From NCBI GenBank assembly GCA_947482825.1, contig CANKMT010000057.1:1-36255 (forward strand): a stretch of DNA of 36,255 nt. Reading direction: 5' to 3'. Of the stretch, positions 1 to 7,902 are shown one piece after another. Position 1 is the first letter of the stretch. Each line of letters begins with the position of its first letter. The DNA is from Betaproteobacteria bacterium. Lineage in GTDB: Bacteria > Pseudomonadota > Gammaproteobacteria > Burkholderiales > SG8-39. The position numbers and the translations under genes were made by a program. The notes below the pieces were generated by a model. That model was given only the letters and a program-made list of their open reading frames with translations. It ran no database searches and had not been told where the DNA came from.

Positions 1-177
1 CCTAAAAACCGCAGTTGGCAGCGAGTCGCGGACGAAAATTGTGTGAATCTCAACCACTTACCTGTCTTGGCTTGTTCACCCAAAGAGTACTGCTCTGCAG
101 TTGAACATATTTACTGTAAACCCTTACCAGATAAAGCTTTTCGCGTGCCCGGCCTTCGGTCAACTACGGTTTTTAGG
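1..177. mobile_element. MITE-like element with ~20-bp terminal inverted repeats
   Basis: The first 20 bases (beginning cctaaaaaccgcagttgg) return as an inverted copy at 158-177 (ending ctacggtttttagg), with 17 of 20 positions matching. The interior is more AT-rich than the flanking gene and holds no transposase. The right repeat ends exactly one base before the ATG of the ankyrin gene. This fits a small non-autonomous element or a solo deletion derivative of an IS. The left flank lies outside the window, so no target duplication can be checked. Confidence 0.6.
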
Positions 178-687
178 ATGAAGGAGATCGTTCGCCAACT
201 TGTTGCAGCGGGGTCGAACCCGCGCGCGCGCTCGAAGAGCGGCGAATCCGTTCTGCACCTTGCGGCACTTAACATCGACCCGGCGATCGCCGCGCTGCTG
301 CTCGACGCCGGCGCCGACCCCAAGGCGCGCAACGACGACGGCGAGTCCGCGCTGCATTGGGCGGCCCTTTCCGGACATGTGCTGGTTGGGCGGCTCCTGA
401 TGGAACGCGGCGCGGACCCGAACCTGGCCGACCTCAGGGGCAACCGCCCGCTGCATGCGGCGGCCGATTCCGGGAATATCGAGATGGTTAAGCTGGTCGC
501 GGCGTCGAGCGCCGACCCGAAGGCGAAGAATCGCGACGGGTTGAGCGCCGAGGAAATCGCGCTCGATCGTAGCCGGCCGGATATCGCCGCGCTGCTGTCG
601 AAGGCGAAGCCACAGACCGTTACCCCGTCGGGGGCGGTCAATTTCGGCACCGTCGATGTCGATCTGCAGCCGAAGGAGCGGTTCTAA
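178..687 (+). CDS. ankyrin-repeat protein, probably 5'-truncated
   Basis: The product is about 169 residues with roughly four ankyrin repeats of about 33 residues. Each carries the consensus signs: a G-x-S-x-LH-x-A-A helix start, LLL-x-x-GADP, and a following hairpin. The family mediates protein-protein contacts, and no partner is evident here. The first ATG (178) opens in the middle of a repeat (its helix-2/loop part), and no signal peptide or first repeat half precedes it. The inverted-repeat element ends at 177. I infer that the element removed or separated the original 5' part. A GTG at 43 stays in frame but would translate the element itself. The stop overlaps the convergent radC stop by 4 bp. 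Expression is uncertain. Confidence 0.75.
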   Translation: MKEIVRQLVAAGSNPRARSKSGESVLHLAALNIDPAIAALLLDAGADPKARNDDGESALHWAALSGHVLVGRLLMERGADPNLADLRGNRPLHAAADSGNIEMVKLVAASSADPKAKNRDGLSAEEIALDRSRPDIAALLSKAKPQTVTPSGAVNFGTVDVDLQPKERF

Positions 688-1358
688 AGCAATCCGCGCT
701 CGGCGAAAGACAGCGTCGCCCGCCCGGCGACGATGAAGTGGTCGAGCACCTTGACGTCGATCATGGCCAGCGCCTCCTTCAGCTGCCGCGTGAGCAGTTC
801 GTCGGCCTGGCTCGGCTCGGCGACGCCCGAGGGATGGTTGTGGGCGAAGATGACCGCTGCGGCATTGGCCTTGAGCGCTGCCTTCACGATTTCGCGCGGA
901 TAGACGCTGGTCTGGGTGAGCGTGCCGCGGAAGAGTTCCTCGGTGACCAGCACGCGATGCTGGGCGTCGAGGAACAGCGCGATGAAGACTTCGTGCTCCT
1001 TGCCGCCCAGCGCGAGGCGCAGGTAGTCGCGCACCGCCTGCGGGGAGGTGAGCGCGCTGCGCGAACGCAACTCTTCGCCCAAAGTCCTGCGCGCAAGTTC
1101 GAGCACCGCCGCGAGCTGCGCGAGTTTTGCCGCGCCCAGGCCCTTGACCTTGAGCAAGGCGGCCTGGTCAGCGCTAAAGAGGCCCGAGAGTCCGCCAAAG
1201 CCCGCAAGCAACTCGCGGGCGATATCCACCGCGCTCTTGCCCGCAATGCCGGTGCGCAGGAACAGCGCGATCAACTCTGCGTCCGAGAGTGCGCCGGCGC
1301 CGAGCGCGATGAGCCGTTCGCGCGGCCTCTCGGCCGCCGGCCAGTGCGAAATCGCCAT
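684..1358 (-). CDS. radC: RadC family JAB/MPN-domain protein
   Basis: The protein has 224 residues when started at the ATG at 1358 ([16 protein letters not shown]), the conserved N-terminus of the family. Upstream in-frame codons lack similarity. A helix-hairpin-helix segment lies around residues 67-80. The C-terminal JAB/MPN domain has the full metal motif H173-N-H175-P-S-G followed by S183 and D186. RadC was named for DNA repair, but its biochemical role is unsettled. The gene is divergent from coaBC with 58 bp between starts, a common bacterial arrangement, so the two promoters must lie in that gap. The length is normal for the family. Confidence 0.95.
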   Translation of the reverse strand: MAISHWPAAERPRERLIALGAGALSDAELIALFLRTGIAGKSAVDIARELLAGFGGLSGLFSADQAALLKVKGLGAAKLAQLAAVLELARRTLGEELRSRSALTSPQAVRDYLRLALGGKEHEVFIALFLDAQHRVLVTEELFRGTLTQTSVYPREIVKAALKANAAAVIFAHNHPSGVAEPSQADELLTRQLKEALAMIDVKVLDHFIVAGRATLSFAERGLL

Positions 1359-1416
1359 GCCGAATGCTTTCCCGTAGAATGCCCGTCCCGTGTAAACGCG
1401 CGCCGCGCGGGATCGG

Positions 1417-2658
1417 ATGACATCGAGCATGAAAGCGACCACGCCAGCCAAGCCCGCATCGAACACAGGCAGGCGCATCCTCCTCGGGTTGACCGGCGGG
1501 ATTGCCGCCTATAAGTCGGCGCAGTTGGTCCGCATGTTGGTCAAGGCGGGTCACGACGTGCGCGTGGTGATGACCGAGGCCGCATGCAGGTTCATCACCC
1601 CGGTGACGATGCAGGCGCTGTCGGGCCAGACGGTGTGGACCGACCTCTGGGATCCCCGCGTCGCGGACAACATGGGGCACATCGAATTGTCGCGCGATCG
1701 CGAACTCATCGTGGTCGCGCCGGGCTCGGCGAATTTCATGGCCAAGGTCGTGCAGGGCCTGGCCGATGACCTGCTCTCGACGCTGTGCCTTGCGCGCGAT
1801 TGCCCGCTGATGATCGCGCCTGCGATGAATCGCCAGATGTGGGACAACGCGGCGACGCAAAGGAACGTCTCGCAACTGCGCAAGGACGGGGTGCTGCTGG
1901 CCGGCCCGGCGCCGGGCGACCAGGCCTGCGGCGAGACCGGCATGGGGCGCATGCTCGAGCCCGAGGAGATCTTTGGCGAGATCGAGGCGTTCTTCCAGCC
2001 CAAGTCGCTTGCCGGCAAGCGCGTGCTGGTCACGGCGGGTCCGACCGCGGAGGCGATCGACCCGGTGCGTTCGATCACAAATGCCAGCTCCGGGAAGATG
2101 GGTTACGCAGTGGCGCGCGCTGCTCGGGAAGCGGGCGCGCAAGTAACCCTCATCAGCGGACCCACCGCGCTGGCCACACCGGGCGGAGTCGAGCGCATCG
2201 ACGTGAAAAGCGCGCAGCAGATGTTCGAGGCGGTGAAGAAGGCTGTAGCGCGCGCGGATGTCTTCGTGGCGGTGGCCGCGGTCTCCGACTATCGCGTGGT
2301 GAACGCGGCCGAACAGAAGATCAAGAAGGCCAGCGGCAAGGGCATGACGCTGGAACTGGCGGAGAACCCGGACATCCTCGCCTACGTAGCCAAATTGCCC
2401 AGCCCCCCGTTTTGCGTCGGTTTCGCCGCCGAGACCGAAAAACTCGTGGCGCACGCGAAGGAAAAGCGCGCGCGCAAGAAGATTCCGCTGCTGGCGGCGA
2501 ACCTCGCGCAGCAGGCGCTAGGGGCCGACGACAACGAGATTGTCCTTTACGACGACGCCGGCGAGCACCCGCTCGGGCGCGGCTCCAAGCTCGAGCAGGC
2601 GCGCAAGCTCGTCGGTCACGTAGCGGCTATGCTCAAGCGGGGAAAGCGGCCGGCGTGA
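1417..2658 (+). CDS. coaBC: bifunctional phosphopantothenoylcysteine decarboxylase / phosphopantothenate-cysteine ligase
   Basis: This cytosolic enzyme carries out two steps of coenzyme A synthesis: CTP-dependent joining of cysteine to 4'-phosphopantothenate (CoaB, C-terminal) and FMN-dependent decarboxylation (CoaC, N-terminal). In the CoaC part (about 20-195) I see the flavin-binding [13 protein letters not shown], the catalytic H88 in [10 protein letters not shown], the PAMN motif at 135-138 and the catalytic C171 in [10 protein letters not shown]. The CoaB part starts near 205 with [20 protein letters not shown]. The 413-residue length is typical. The ATG at 1417 was chosen; an ATG at 1429 is an alternative. 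It overlaps dut by 4 nt, so the two are probably cotranscribed and translationally coupled. Confidence 0.97.
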   Translation: MTSSMKATTPAKPASNTGRRILLGLTGGIAAYKSAQLVRMLVKAGHDVRVVMTEAACRFITPVTMQALSGQTVWTDLWDPRVADNMGHIELSRDRELIVVAPGSANFMAKVVQGLADDLLSTLCLARDCPLMIAPAMNRQMWDNAATQRNVSQLRKDGVLLAGPAPGDQACGETGMGRMLEPEEIFGEIEAFFQPKSLAGKRVLVTAGPTAEAIDPVRSITNASSGKMGYAVARAAREAGAQVTLISGPTALATPGGVERIDVKSAQQMFEAVKKAVARADVFVAVAAVSDYRVVNAAEQKIKKASGKGMTLELAENPDILAYVAKLPSPPFCVGFAAETEKLVAHAKEKRARKKIPLLAANLAQQALGADDNEIVLYDDAGEHPLGRGSKLEQARKLVGHVAAMLKRGKRPA

Positions 2659-3104
2659 GGCGTCTCGACGTAAGAATCCTCGACGAGCGCCTGCGGGGAA
2701 ATCTTCCTTCGTACGGCACGCCCGGCGCCGCAGGGCTGGACCTGCGCGCTTGTATCGACCACGCGCTGGTCCTGCAACCGGGCGACAGCCAGCTGGTTGC
2801 CGCGGGGATCGCGATCCACATCGGCGATGCGGGCTACGCAGCCATCATCCTGCCGCGCTCGGGTCTCGGCGCGAAGCACGGCATCGTGCTCGGCAACCTG
2901 ACCGGCCTCATCGACTCGGACTACCAGGGCCAGATCTTCATCTCGCTCTGGAATCGCGGCAAGGCGGCGTTCACGGTCGAGCCGATGGAGCGGATAGCGC
3001 AACTCGTCGTCGTGCCGGTCGTGCAGGTGGAGTGGAACGTGGTGGAGGAATTCACCGCCAGCGCGCGCGGCGCCGGCGGATTCGGCAGTACCGGGAAAAG
3101 TTAG
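2655..3104 (+). CDS. dut: deoxyuridine 5'-triphosphate nucleotidohydrolase (dUTPase)
   Basis: This 149-residue trimeric dUTPase hydrolyses dUTP to dUMP and pyrophosphate, keeping uracil out of DNA and supplying dTMP synthesis. All five family motifs are present in order: AAGLDLRA (25-32), PRSGLG (67-72), [11 protein letters not shown] (84-94) with the catalytic aspartate, [10 protein letters not shown] (113-122) and GAGGFGSTG (139-147). The start is GTG at 2655, giving a GTGA overlap with the coaBC stop. This start gives the standard N-terminus and length. The stop lies one base from the convergent fccB stop, leaving no room for a dedicated terminator. Confidence 0.96.
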   Translation: MRRLDVRILDERLRGNLPSYGTPGAAGLDLRACIDHALVLQPGDSQLVAAGIAIHIGDAGYAAIILPRSGLGAKHGIVLGNLTGLIDSDYQGQIFISLWNRGKAAFTVEPMERIAQLVVVPVVQVEWNVVEEFTASARGAGGFGSTGKS

Positions 3105-3105
3105 A

Positions 3106-4389
3106 TCACCCCAGCATGTCGGCCCAGATATTCCTCGCCCACGCATCCGCGTAGCTCTTTTCGAGCTCGTTGCGCTGCGCGGAAACGCCGCCGGCGCCGG
3201 CCACCGGCAGCAGGGTCTTCTTCTCGGCGTCATAGCGATGGACCGAGGTCACGTGCATCGCCTCCTTGTCGCTTACATAGCTGTAGCAAGTATTGGCGAT
3301 TACCGGCTGCGGATCGACGGCAACCCCGGTGAGCTGGGCGATAATCGCGGCGGCCGCGATCTTGCCGTGGTTGTTGGCCATGCTTCCCGATTTGGGCATG
3401 GCCGCCGCCGAAAGCGTCGCGTCTCCCAGCACGTGGATGCCGGGAGCCACCTTCGATTCCATCGTGAGCCAATCGACGTCGCACCAGCGGTTGTTGCTGG
3501 TGATCAGCTTTGCCTGGGCCGCTATGTTTCCCGCGCGCTGGGGCGGGATCACGTTCAGCACGTCGCCCTTGAAGGTGTCGAAGTCGGTTTTCACGCTGCC
3601 GGCTTTCGCCACGACCTCCTTGACCTCATTGTTGGGCTTGTATTCGACGATTCCCTTGTAAAGGTCGTTCCATGCCGCGAGGAACAGCCCCTTCTTCGAA
3701 ACGATGTCTTCGTTGCCGTCCAGGACCAGGATCTTCGACCTGGGCTTGGCCTGCTTGAGATAGAACGCGATCTGAGACACGCGCTCGTAAGGTCCGGGCG
3801 GGCAGCGGTAGGGCGCCTTGGGAATCGAGAGCAGCACCACGCCCCCGTCCTTCATTGCCTCGAGTTGCCTGCGCAGCGCGACCGTTTCGGGGCCGGCTTT
3901 CCAGGCGTGGAGAACGGTTTTTTGCGCCTCGGCGTCGTAGCCCGCGATCTGGTCGTGCATGAAGTCGATGCCGGGCGAGACCACCAGGCGATCGTAATTG
4001 AGGTCGGCGATCTTGGTGAGCGAGATCCTCTTCTTGCCGGCGTCGATGGCCTTGACCTCGTCGTTCAGTACGACGACGCCCTCATCCCTCAGCTTGCCGT
4101 AGCCGAGGGTCAGGTCCTCGATCCGGCGCGAGCCGCCGAGGACGAGGTTGGACAGCGGGCAGGACACGAACTGGGTGTTGCGTTCGATCAGGAAGACCTC
4201 GATCGCTCCGCCGCCCCAGGCGCGGATATAGCGCGCCGCGGTCGCGCCGCCAAAGCCGCCGCCGATGACGATGACCCGGGCGATCGGCTTTTTGATTTCG
4301 GGCGTGCTCGCGCAACCCGCGAGTGCCGCGCTCGCCGCCCCGGCGCCGACCAGCTTGATGAATTCGCGCCTGCTGTATGGGATATTCAT
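3106..4389 (-). CDS. fccB: flavocytochrome c sulfide dehydrogenase, FAD subunit
   Basis: The protein has 427 residues and is the FAD-binding subunit of sulfide:cytochrome c oxidoreductase, which oxidises sulfide to sulfur/polysulfide and passes electrons to the cytochrome subunit. A twin-arginine signal (S6-RREFIK) is followed by L23-A-G-C26, a possible lipobox. The Rossmann motif VIGGGFGGAT lies at 41-50. C77 (FVSCPLSN) aligns with the cysteine that binds FAD covalently in Allochromatium FccB. C196 (YRCPPGP) and C368 (NTCYS) match the redox-active disulfide pair, and GDAT at 322-325 is the second FAD contact. It lies 10 nt downstream of fccA on the same strand, as a two-gene operon. Confidence 0.93.
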   Translation of the reverse strand: MNIPYSRREFIKLVGAGAASAALAGCASTPEIKKPIARVIVIGGGFGGATAARYIRAWGGGAIEVFLIERNTQFVSCPLSNLVLGGSRRIEDLTLGYGKLRDEGVVVLNDEVKAIDAGKKRISLTKIADLNYDRLVVSPGIDFMHDQIAGYDAEAQKTVLHAWKAGPETVALRRQLEAMKDGGVVLLSIPKAPYRCPPGPYERVSQIAFYLKQAKPRSKILVLDGNEDIVSKKGLFLAAWNDLYKGIVEYKPNNEVKEVVAKAGSVKTDFDTFKGDVLNVIPPQRAGNIAAQAKLITSNNRWCDVDWLTMESKVAPGIHVLGDATLSAAAMPKSGSMANNHGKIAAAAIIAQLTGVAVDPQPVIANTCYSYVSDKEAMHVTSVHRYDAEKKTLLPVAGAGGVSAQRNELEKSYADAWARNIWADMLG

Positions 4390-4399
4390 GTGCGGCCCC

Positions 4400-4705
4400 T
4401 TACCTGGCTTTCTGCGAAGCGAAGAATGCCGCGAGCGCTTCGATCTGGGGCTCGGTATAGCCCTTGGAGATCTGGTGCATGATCGTCGCCGGGCGCTTGC
4501 CGTCGCGGAAATCCCGCAATTGCTTGGCCAGGTGATCGCTGGGCTGGCCTGCGAGGTTCGGCAACCCCCCGGCGTTCACGCCATTGGTGCCGTGGCAGAT
4601 GGCGCAGGCCGCCGCCAGGTTGCGGCCGGAATTCGGATTCGCCTGCTGGCCGATGGCCGGCGCGCAAAGGGCCGCCAGTGCGACGGCCGATACGATTCGT
4701 TTCAT
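4400..4705 (-). CDS. fccA: cytochrome c subunit of flavocytochrome c sulfide dehydrogenase
   Basis: This is a 101-residue periplasmic c-type cytochrome. A Sec signal peptide (about residues 1-19, ending APAIGQ) precedes a single heme motif C34-A-I-C37-H38. A methionine in ATIMHQISKGYT is the probable axial ligand. One heme makes it the short form of FccA, unlike the diheme Allochromatium subunit. It should accept electrons from the FccB flavin. A strong ribosome-binding site (ggagggg) precedes the ATG. On the minus strand a perfect TTGACA (plus-strand tgtcaa, 4756-4761) lies upstream, but the matching -10 is weak (gacact). A generic cytochrome c553 is the alternative, made less likely by the adjacent fccB. 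Confidence 0.9.
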   Translation of the reverse strand: MKRIVSAVALAALCAPAIGQQANPNSGRNLAAACAICHGTNGVNAGGLPNLAGQPSDHLAKQLRDFRDGKRPATIMHQISKGYTEPQIEALAAFFASQKAR

Positions 4706-4799
4706 GACTGTCCCCTCCGTTGGATGCGGTGAGTGTCCGATGCTGCGAAGTGCGCTGTCAAGGCGCGCTGCGGAAAGCCCGGGCCGGGGCTCTTCCCCC

Positions 4800-7061
4800 T
4801 CAGACGACTATCGCCGGCTCTTCTTCGAACCGCAGGACCACCTTGTCGGCCTCGTCGATGTCGATCGTGACCTTGCCGCCGTTGGCCAGCTTGCCGAAAA
4901 GCAATTCGTCGGCCAGCGCGCTGCGTATCGTGTCCTGGATGAGGCGTGCCATGGGACGGGCGCCCATGAGCGGGTCGAACCCCTTCTTGCCGAGGTGCTC
5001 TTTGAGCTTGGGCGTGAAAGTGGCTTCGACCTTTTTCTCGTGGAGCTGCTCCTCGAGCTGCATCAGGAACTTGTCCACCACGCGCATGATGATGTCGTGG
5101 TCCAGGGCGCGGAAGGAAATCGTTGCGTCCAGCCGGTTGCGGAACTCCGGCGTGAACAGGCGCTTGATCGCCTCCATTTCGTCGCCCGATTCCTTGTTTG
5201 CGGTGAAGCCCATCGTGTTCTTGGACAGCATCTCGGCGCCGGCGTTGGTGGTCATCACGATCACCACATTGCGGAAGTCGGCCTTGCGCCCGTTGTTGTC
5301 GGTGAGCGTGCCGTGGTCCATCACTTGGAGCAGGATGTTGAACACGTCGGGATGTGCTTTCTCGATCTCGTCCAGCAGCAACACCGAATAGGGCTTCTTG
5401 GTGATCTGTTCGGTCAAGAGGCCGCCCTGCTCGAACCCGACATAACCCGGCGGGGCGCCGATCAGGCGCGAAACCGCATGGCGCTCCATGTATTCGGACA
5501 TGTCGAAGCGGATCAATTCGATGCCCATGCAATAAGCGAGCTGGCGCGCGACTTCGGTCTTGCCCACGCCAGTGGGGCCGCTGAACAGGAAGCTGCCGAT
5601 CGGCTTTTGCGGGTTGCCCAGGCCCGAGCGCGCCATCTTGATGGCATTTGCGAGCGCGTCGATCGCCTTGTCCTGGCCGAAGACCACGGCCTTGAGGTCG
5701 CGGTGGAGCTTGGCCAGCGCGCTGCGGTCATCCACCGACACGCTGCGCGGCGGGATGCGCGCGATCTTGGCGATGATGTCTTCGATCTCGGCCTTGCCGA
5801 TGATCTTTTTCTGCTTGGACTTGGGCTGGATCCGCTGGGCGGCGCCGGCTTCGTCGATCACGTCGATCGCCTTGTCGGGCAGGTGGCGATCATTGATGTG
5901 CCGGGCCGACAGCTCTGCCGCGGTGCTGAGGGCGTTGGCGGTGTACTTGACGCCGTGGTGCGCTTCGAAACGGCTCTTGAGACCTTTGAGGATCTCGACG
6001 GTTTCCTCGACCGACGGCTCGTTCACGTCGATCTTCTGGAAACGGCGCGAAAGGGCATGGTCCTTTTCGAACACGCCGCGGTATTCGGTATAAGTGGTCG
6101 CGCCGATGCACTTGAGCTGGCCGTTGGAAAGCACGGGCTTCAGGAGGTTCGACGCATCCAGCGTTCCGCCCGAGGCGGCGCCTGCGCCGATGACCGTGTG
6201 GATCTCGTCGATGAACAGGATCGCGTTGGGGTTGTCGGCCAACTGCTTGAGCACCGCCTTGAGGCGCTGCTCGAAGTCGCCGCGATACTTGGTCCCGGCC
6301 AGCAGGGCGCCCATGTCGAGTGAGTACACGGTGCTCTTCTCGAGCAGCTCCGGGATGTTGTTCTCGACGATCCGGCGCGCGAGGCCTTCCGCGATTGCGG
6401 TCTTGCCGACGCCGGCCTCGCCGACCAGCAGTGGATTGTTCTTGCGCCGGCGGCACAGGGTCTGGATGACCCGTTCGAGTTCCTTGTCCCGGCCGATCAG
6501 GGGGTCGATCTTGCCTGCCAGGGCTTGAGCGTTCAGGTTCTGGGTGTAGTTGTCCAGCGGGCTGTTGGCCGTTTCGGCCTGCCCTTCCTGCTCGCTTTCC
6601 TGCTCGTTCTTGCCTGCGGCCGGCTGCGGCGTCTTGGTGATCCCGTGCGAAATGTAGTTGACTACATCCAGCCGGGTGATGCCCTGCTGCTGGAGGAAAT
6701 ACACGGCGTGCGAATCCTTTTCGCCGAAGATCGCCACCAGCACGTTGGCGCCGGTCACTTCCTTCTTGCCGGACGATTGCACGTGAAGGATCGCGCGCTG
6801 GATCACGCGCTGGAAACCGAGGGTCGGCTGCGTATCGACTTCGCGCTCGGTGCCGATCCGCGGGGTCTGCTCGGCAATATGCTGGGAGAGCTGCTTGCGC
6901 AGCTCGTCGAGGTTTGCGCCGCAGGCGCGCATCACTTCAGCGGCTGTAGGGTTGTCCAGGAGGGCCATCAGCAGGTGTTCGACCGTGATGAACTCGTGGC
7001 GCTTCTGGCGCGCCTCGACGAACGCCATGTGAAGGCTGACTTCGAGTTCCTGGGCAATCAT
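4800..7061 (-). CDS. clpA: ATP-dependent Clp protease ATP-binding subunit ClpA
   Basis: This 753-residue AAA+ unfoldase feeds substrates to the ClpP peptidase. The N-domain (1-145) carries the two Clp repeats and is the docking site for ClpS. An acidic linker (about 150-170) follows. The D1 Walker A is GEAGVGKT (214-221) with Walker B LFIDEIH. The D2 domain has GPTGVGKTE with Walker [11 protein letters not shown] and the arginine-rich [10 protein letters not shown]. The ClpP-binding tripeptide loop reads MGF where E. coli ClpA has IGL. The ATG abuts the clpS stop with no gap, so the genes are translationally coupled. An imperfect GC-rich hairpin (agcccc/gggct) follows the stop. Confidence 0.97.
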   Translation of the reverse strand: MIAQELEVSLHMAFVEARQKRHEFITVEHLLMALLDNPTAAEVMRACGANLDELRKQLSQHIAEQTPRIGTEREVDTQPTLGFQRVIQRAILHVQSSGKKEVTGANVLVAIFGEKDSHAVYFLQQQGITRLDVVNYISHGITKTPQPAAGKNEQESEQEGQAETANSPLDNYTQNLNAQALAGKIDPLIGRDKELERVIQTLCRRRKNNPLLVGEAGVGKTAIAEGLARRIVENNIPELLEKSTVYSLDMGALLAGTKYRGDFEQRLKAVLKQLADNPNAILFIDEIHTVIGAGAASGGTLDASNLLKPVLSNGQLKCIGATTYTEYRGVFEKDHALSRRFQKIDVNEPSVEETVEILKGLKSRFEAHHGVKYTANALSTAAELSARHINDRHLPDKAIDVIDEAGAAQRIQPKSKQKKIIGKAEIEDIIAKIARIPPRSVSVDDRSALAKLHRDLKAVVFGQDKAIDALANAIKMARSGLGNPQKPIGSFLFSGPTGVGKTEVARQLAYCMGIELIRFDMSEYMERHAVSRLIGAPPGYVGFEQGGLLTEQITKKPYSVLLLDEIEKAHPDVFNILLQVMDHGTLTDNNGRKADFRNVVIVMTTNAGAEMLSKNTMGFTANKESGDEMEAIKRLFTPEFRNRLDATISFRALDHDIIMRVVDKFLMQLEEQLHEKKVEATFTPKLKEHLGKKGFDPLMGARPMARLIQDTIRSALADELLFGKLANGGKVTIDIDEADKVVLRFEEEPAIVV

Positions 7062-7367
7062 CTACGTTTCCTCCATCACGCACTGCAGCGGATGCTGGTG
7101 TTTGCGGGCGAACCCCGCGACCTGCTGGACTTTGGTCGCGGCAATGTCCTTAGGATACACGCCGCAGACCCCGATGCCTTCGCGATGCACGGCAAGCATG
7201 ACCTGGGTGGCCCGCTCGCGCGTCATGTCGAAGAACTTCTGGAGCACTAGCACCACGAATTCCATTGGCGTGTAGTCATCGTTGAGGAGCATAACCTTGA
7301 ACATCGGCGGCGGCTTGACCTTCGCTTTCGCCGGCTTGAGTAAAGTGTCGTCCCTGAACTGCGCCAT
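7062..7367 (-). CDS. clpS: ATP-dependent Clp protease adaptor ClpS
   Basis: This 101-residue adaptor recognises N-end-rule substrates (bulky hydrophobic N-termini) and delivers them to ClpAP. The flexible N-terminal extension (about 1-20) is followed by the ClpS core: [12 protein letters not shown] with the substrate-pocket residues, [14 protein letters not shown], and [21 protein letters not shown], ending in HPLQC. It is the first gene of the clpS-clpA unit, and its promoter must lie in the 300-bp gap upstream. In many proteobacteria that gap separates it from a divergent cold-shock gene. Here that gene is broken. Confidence 0.97.
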   Translation of the reverse strand: MAQFRDDTLLKPAKAKVKPPPMFKVMLLNDDYTPMEFVVLVLQKFFDMTRERATQVMLAVHREGIGVCGVYPKDIAATKVQQVAGFARKHQHPLQCVMEET

Positions 7368-7667
7368 AGTGCGGTCTGCTCGAAGTGCGCGCCGTCGGGG
7401 CCGCCAAAAGGTCGGACAACCCGATCCCGCCGCGGTTCCCCAAAGCCGGAAGATGGTTGAGCCTCTACCGGTTCATCCTAATCAATGTACCTAGGCAGTG
7501 CAACGCAATATCCGCGCCAACCGGCCGATCGAGGGGCCGTTCCATTGCCTGTTCCGGCCGAAATTGTGCATGCCCCGAGACGTGTTTTCCCGTGCCTGGC
7601 CGACTCTTGACGCCGCCGGGCCGGGCGCGGTAAGAGGCGCGTGTGTTTGGATTCAGCCTGCCTGTAA
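7368..7667. other. intergenic region upstream of clpS
   Basis: About 300 bp without a convincing gene. It should hold the clpS promoter (minus strand) and whatever remains of the promoter and first half of the divergent cold-shock gene. Short open frames run through it, but none has recognisable sequence. Near 7646-7654 the stretch tttggattc would read FGF, as in the RNA-binding motif of cold-shock proteins, and may be a further decayed piece. That resemblance is too short to assert. Confidence 0.5.
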
Positions 7668-7775
7668 TCCCATCACATGGCGGGGTTCAAGACCCTGGAG
7701 GAAGGCCAGAAGGTCTCGTTCGATGTGGTGCAGGGACCCAAGGGCAAGCAGGCATCGAATATACAGAACGGTTGA
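7668..7775 (+). pseudogene. cold-shock protein (CspA/CspD family), 3' remnant
   Basis: After an in-frame stop at 7665-7667 the frame reads [18 protein letters not shown] and continues through [17 protein letters not shown] to a stop at 7773-7775. This is the C-terminal half of the cold-shock domain (strands 4 and 5), nearly consensus, ending at the normal C-terminus. The N-terminal half with the KGFGFI and FVHF RNA-binding motifs is absent in frame. The ATG at 7677 could still start a 32-residue peptide, which cannot form the beta barrel. The position, divergent from clpS, is where cspD sits in many proteobacteria. The intact terminator just downstream supports recent loss. Confidence 0.85.
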
Positions 7776-7794
7776 AGGAAACACCCCCCAATGC

Positions 7795-7822
7795 AAAAAG
7801 CCGCCTGAGTGCGGCTTTTTTT
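7795..7822 (+). terminator. rho-independent terminator of the cold-shock gene
   Basis: A run of five A, then gccgc, loop ctgagt, gcggc and seven T. The stem is a perfect 5 GC pairs extended by A-T pairs. It lies 20 nt after the cold-shock stop codon and is a textbook intrinsic terminator on the plus strand. The A/T flanks may let it work in both directions. Confidence 0.9.
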
Positions 7823-7857
7823 CTTGGCGGGTGTTTCCCACCGGAACGCTCGGCACA

Positions 7858-7877
7858 GGGGAAACCGAGGTTTCCCC
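7858..7877. repeat. perfect 9-bp inverted repeat
   Basis: ggggaaacc, two bases (ga), then ggtttcccc, lying 25 bp after the stop of the minus-strand gene at 7903. It could stabilise the 3' end of that transcript. No T-run follows on the minus strand, so it is not a classical terminator. Confidence 0.5.
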
Positions 7878-7902
7878 CGTACCCCCCATCCTTTAGTGGC
7901 GC

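Noticed and set aside
178..687. Start at GTG 43 giving a 214-residue ankyrin protein
   Set aside because: Residues before 178 are encoded within the inverted-repeat element and resemble no ankyrin sequence. Kept only as a possible chimeric start.
3238..6323. Long plus-strand open frames opposite fccB and clpA
   Set aside because: They mirror high-GC genes on the minus strand, have no recognisable domain and an arginine/valine/aspartate-rich composition typical of antisense frames.
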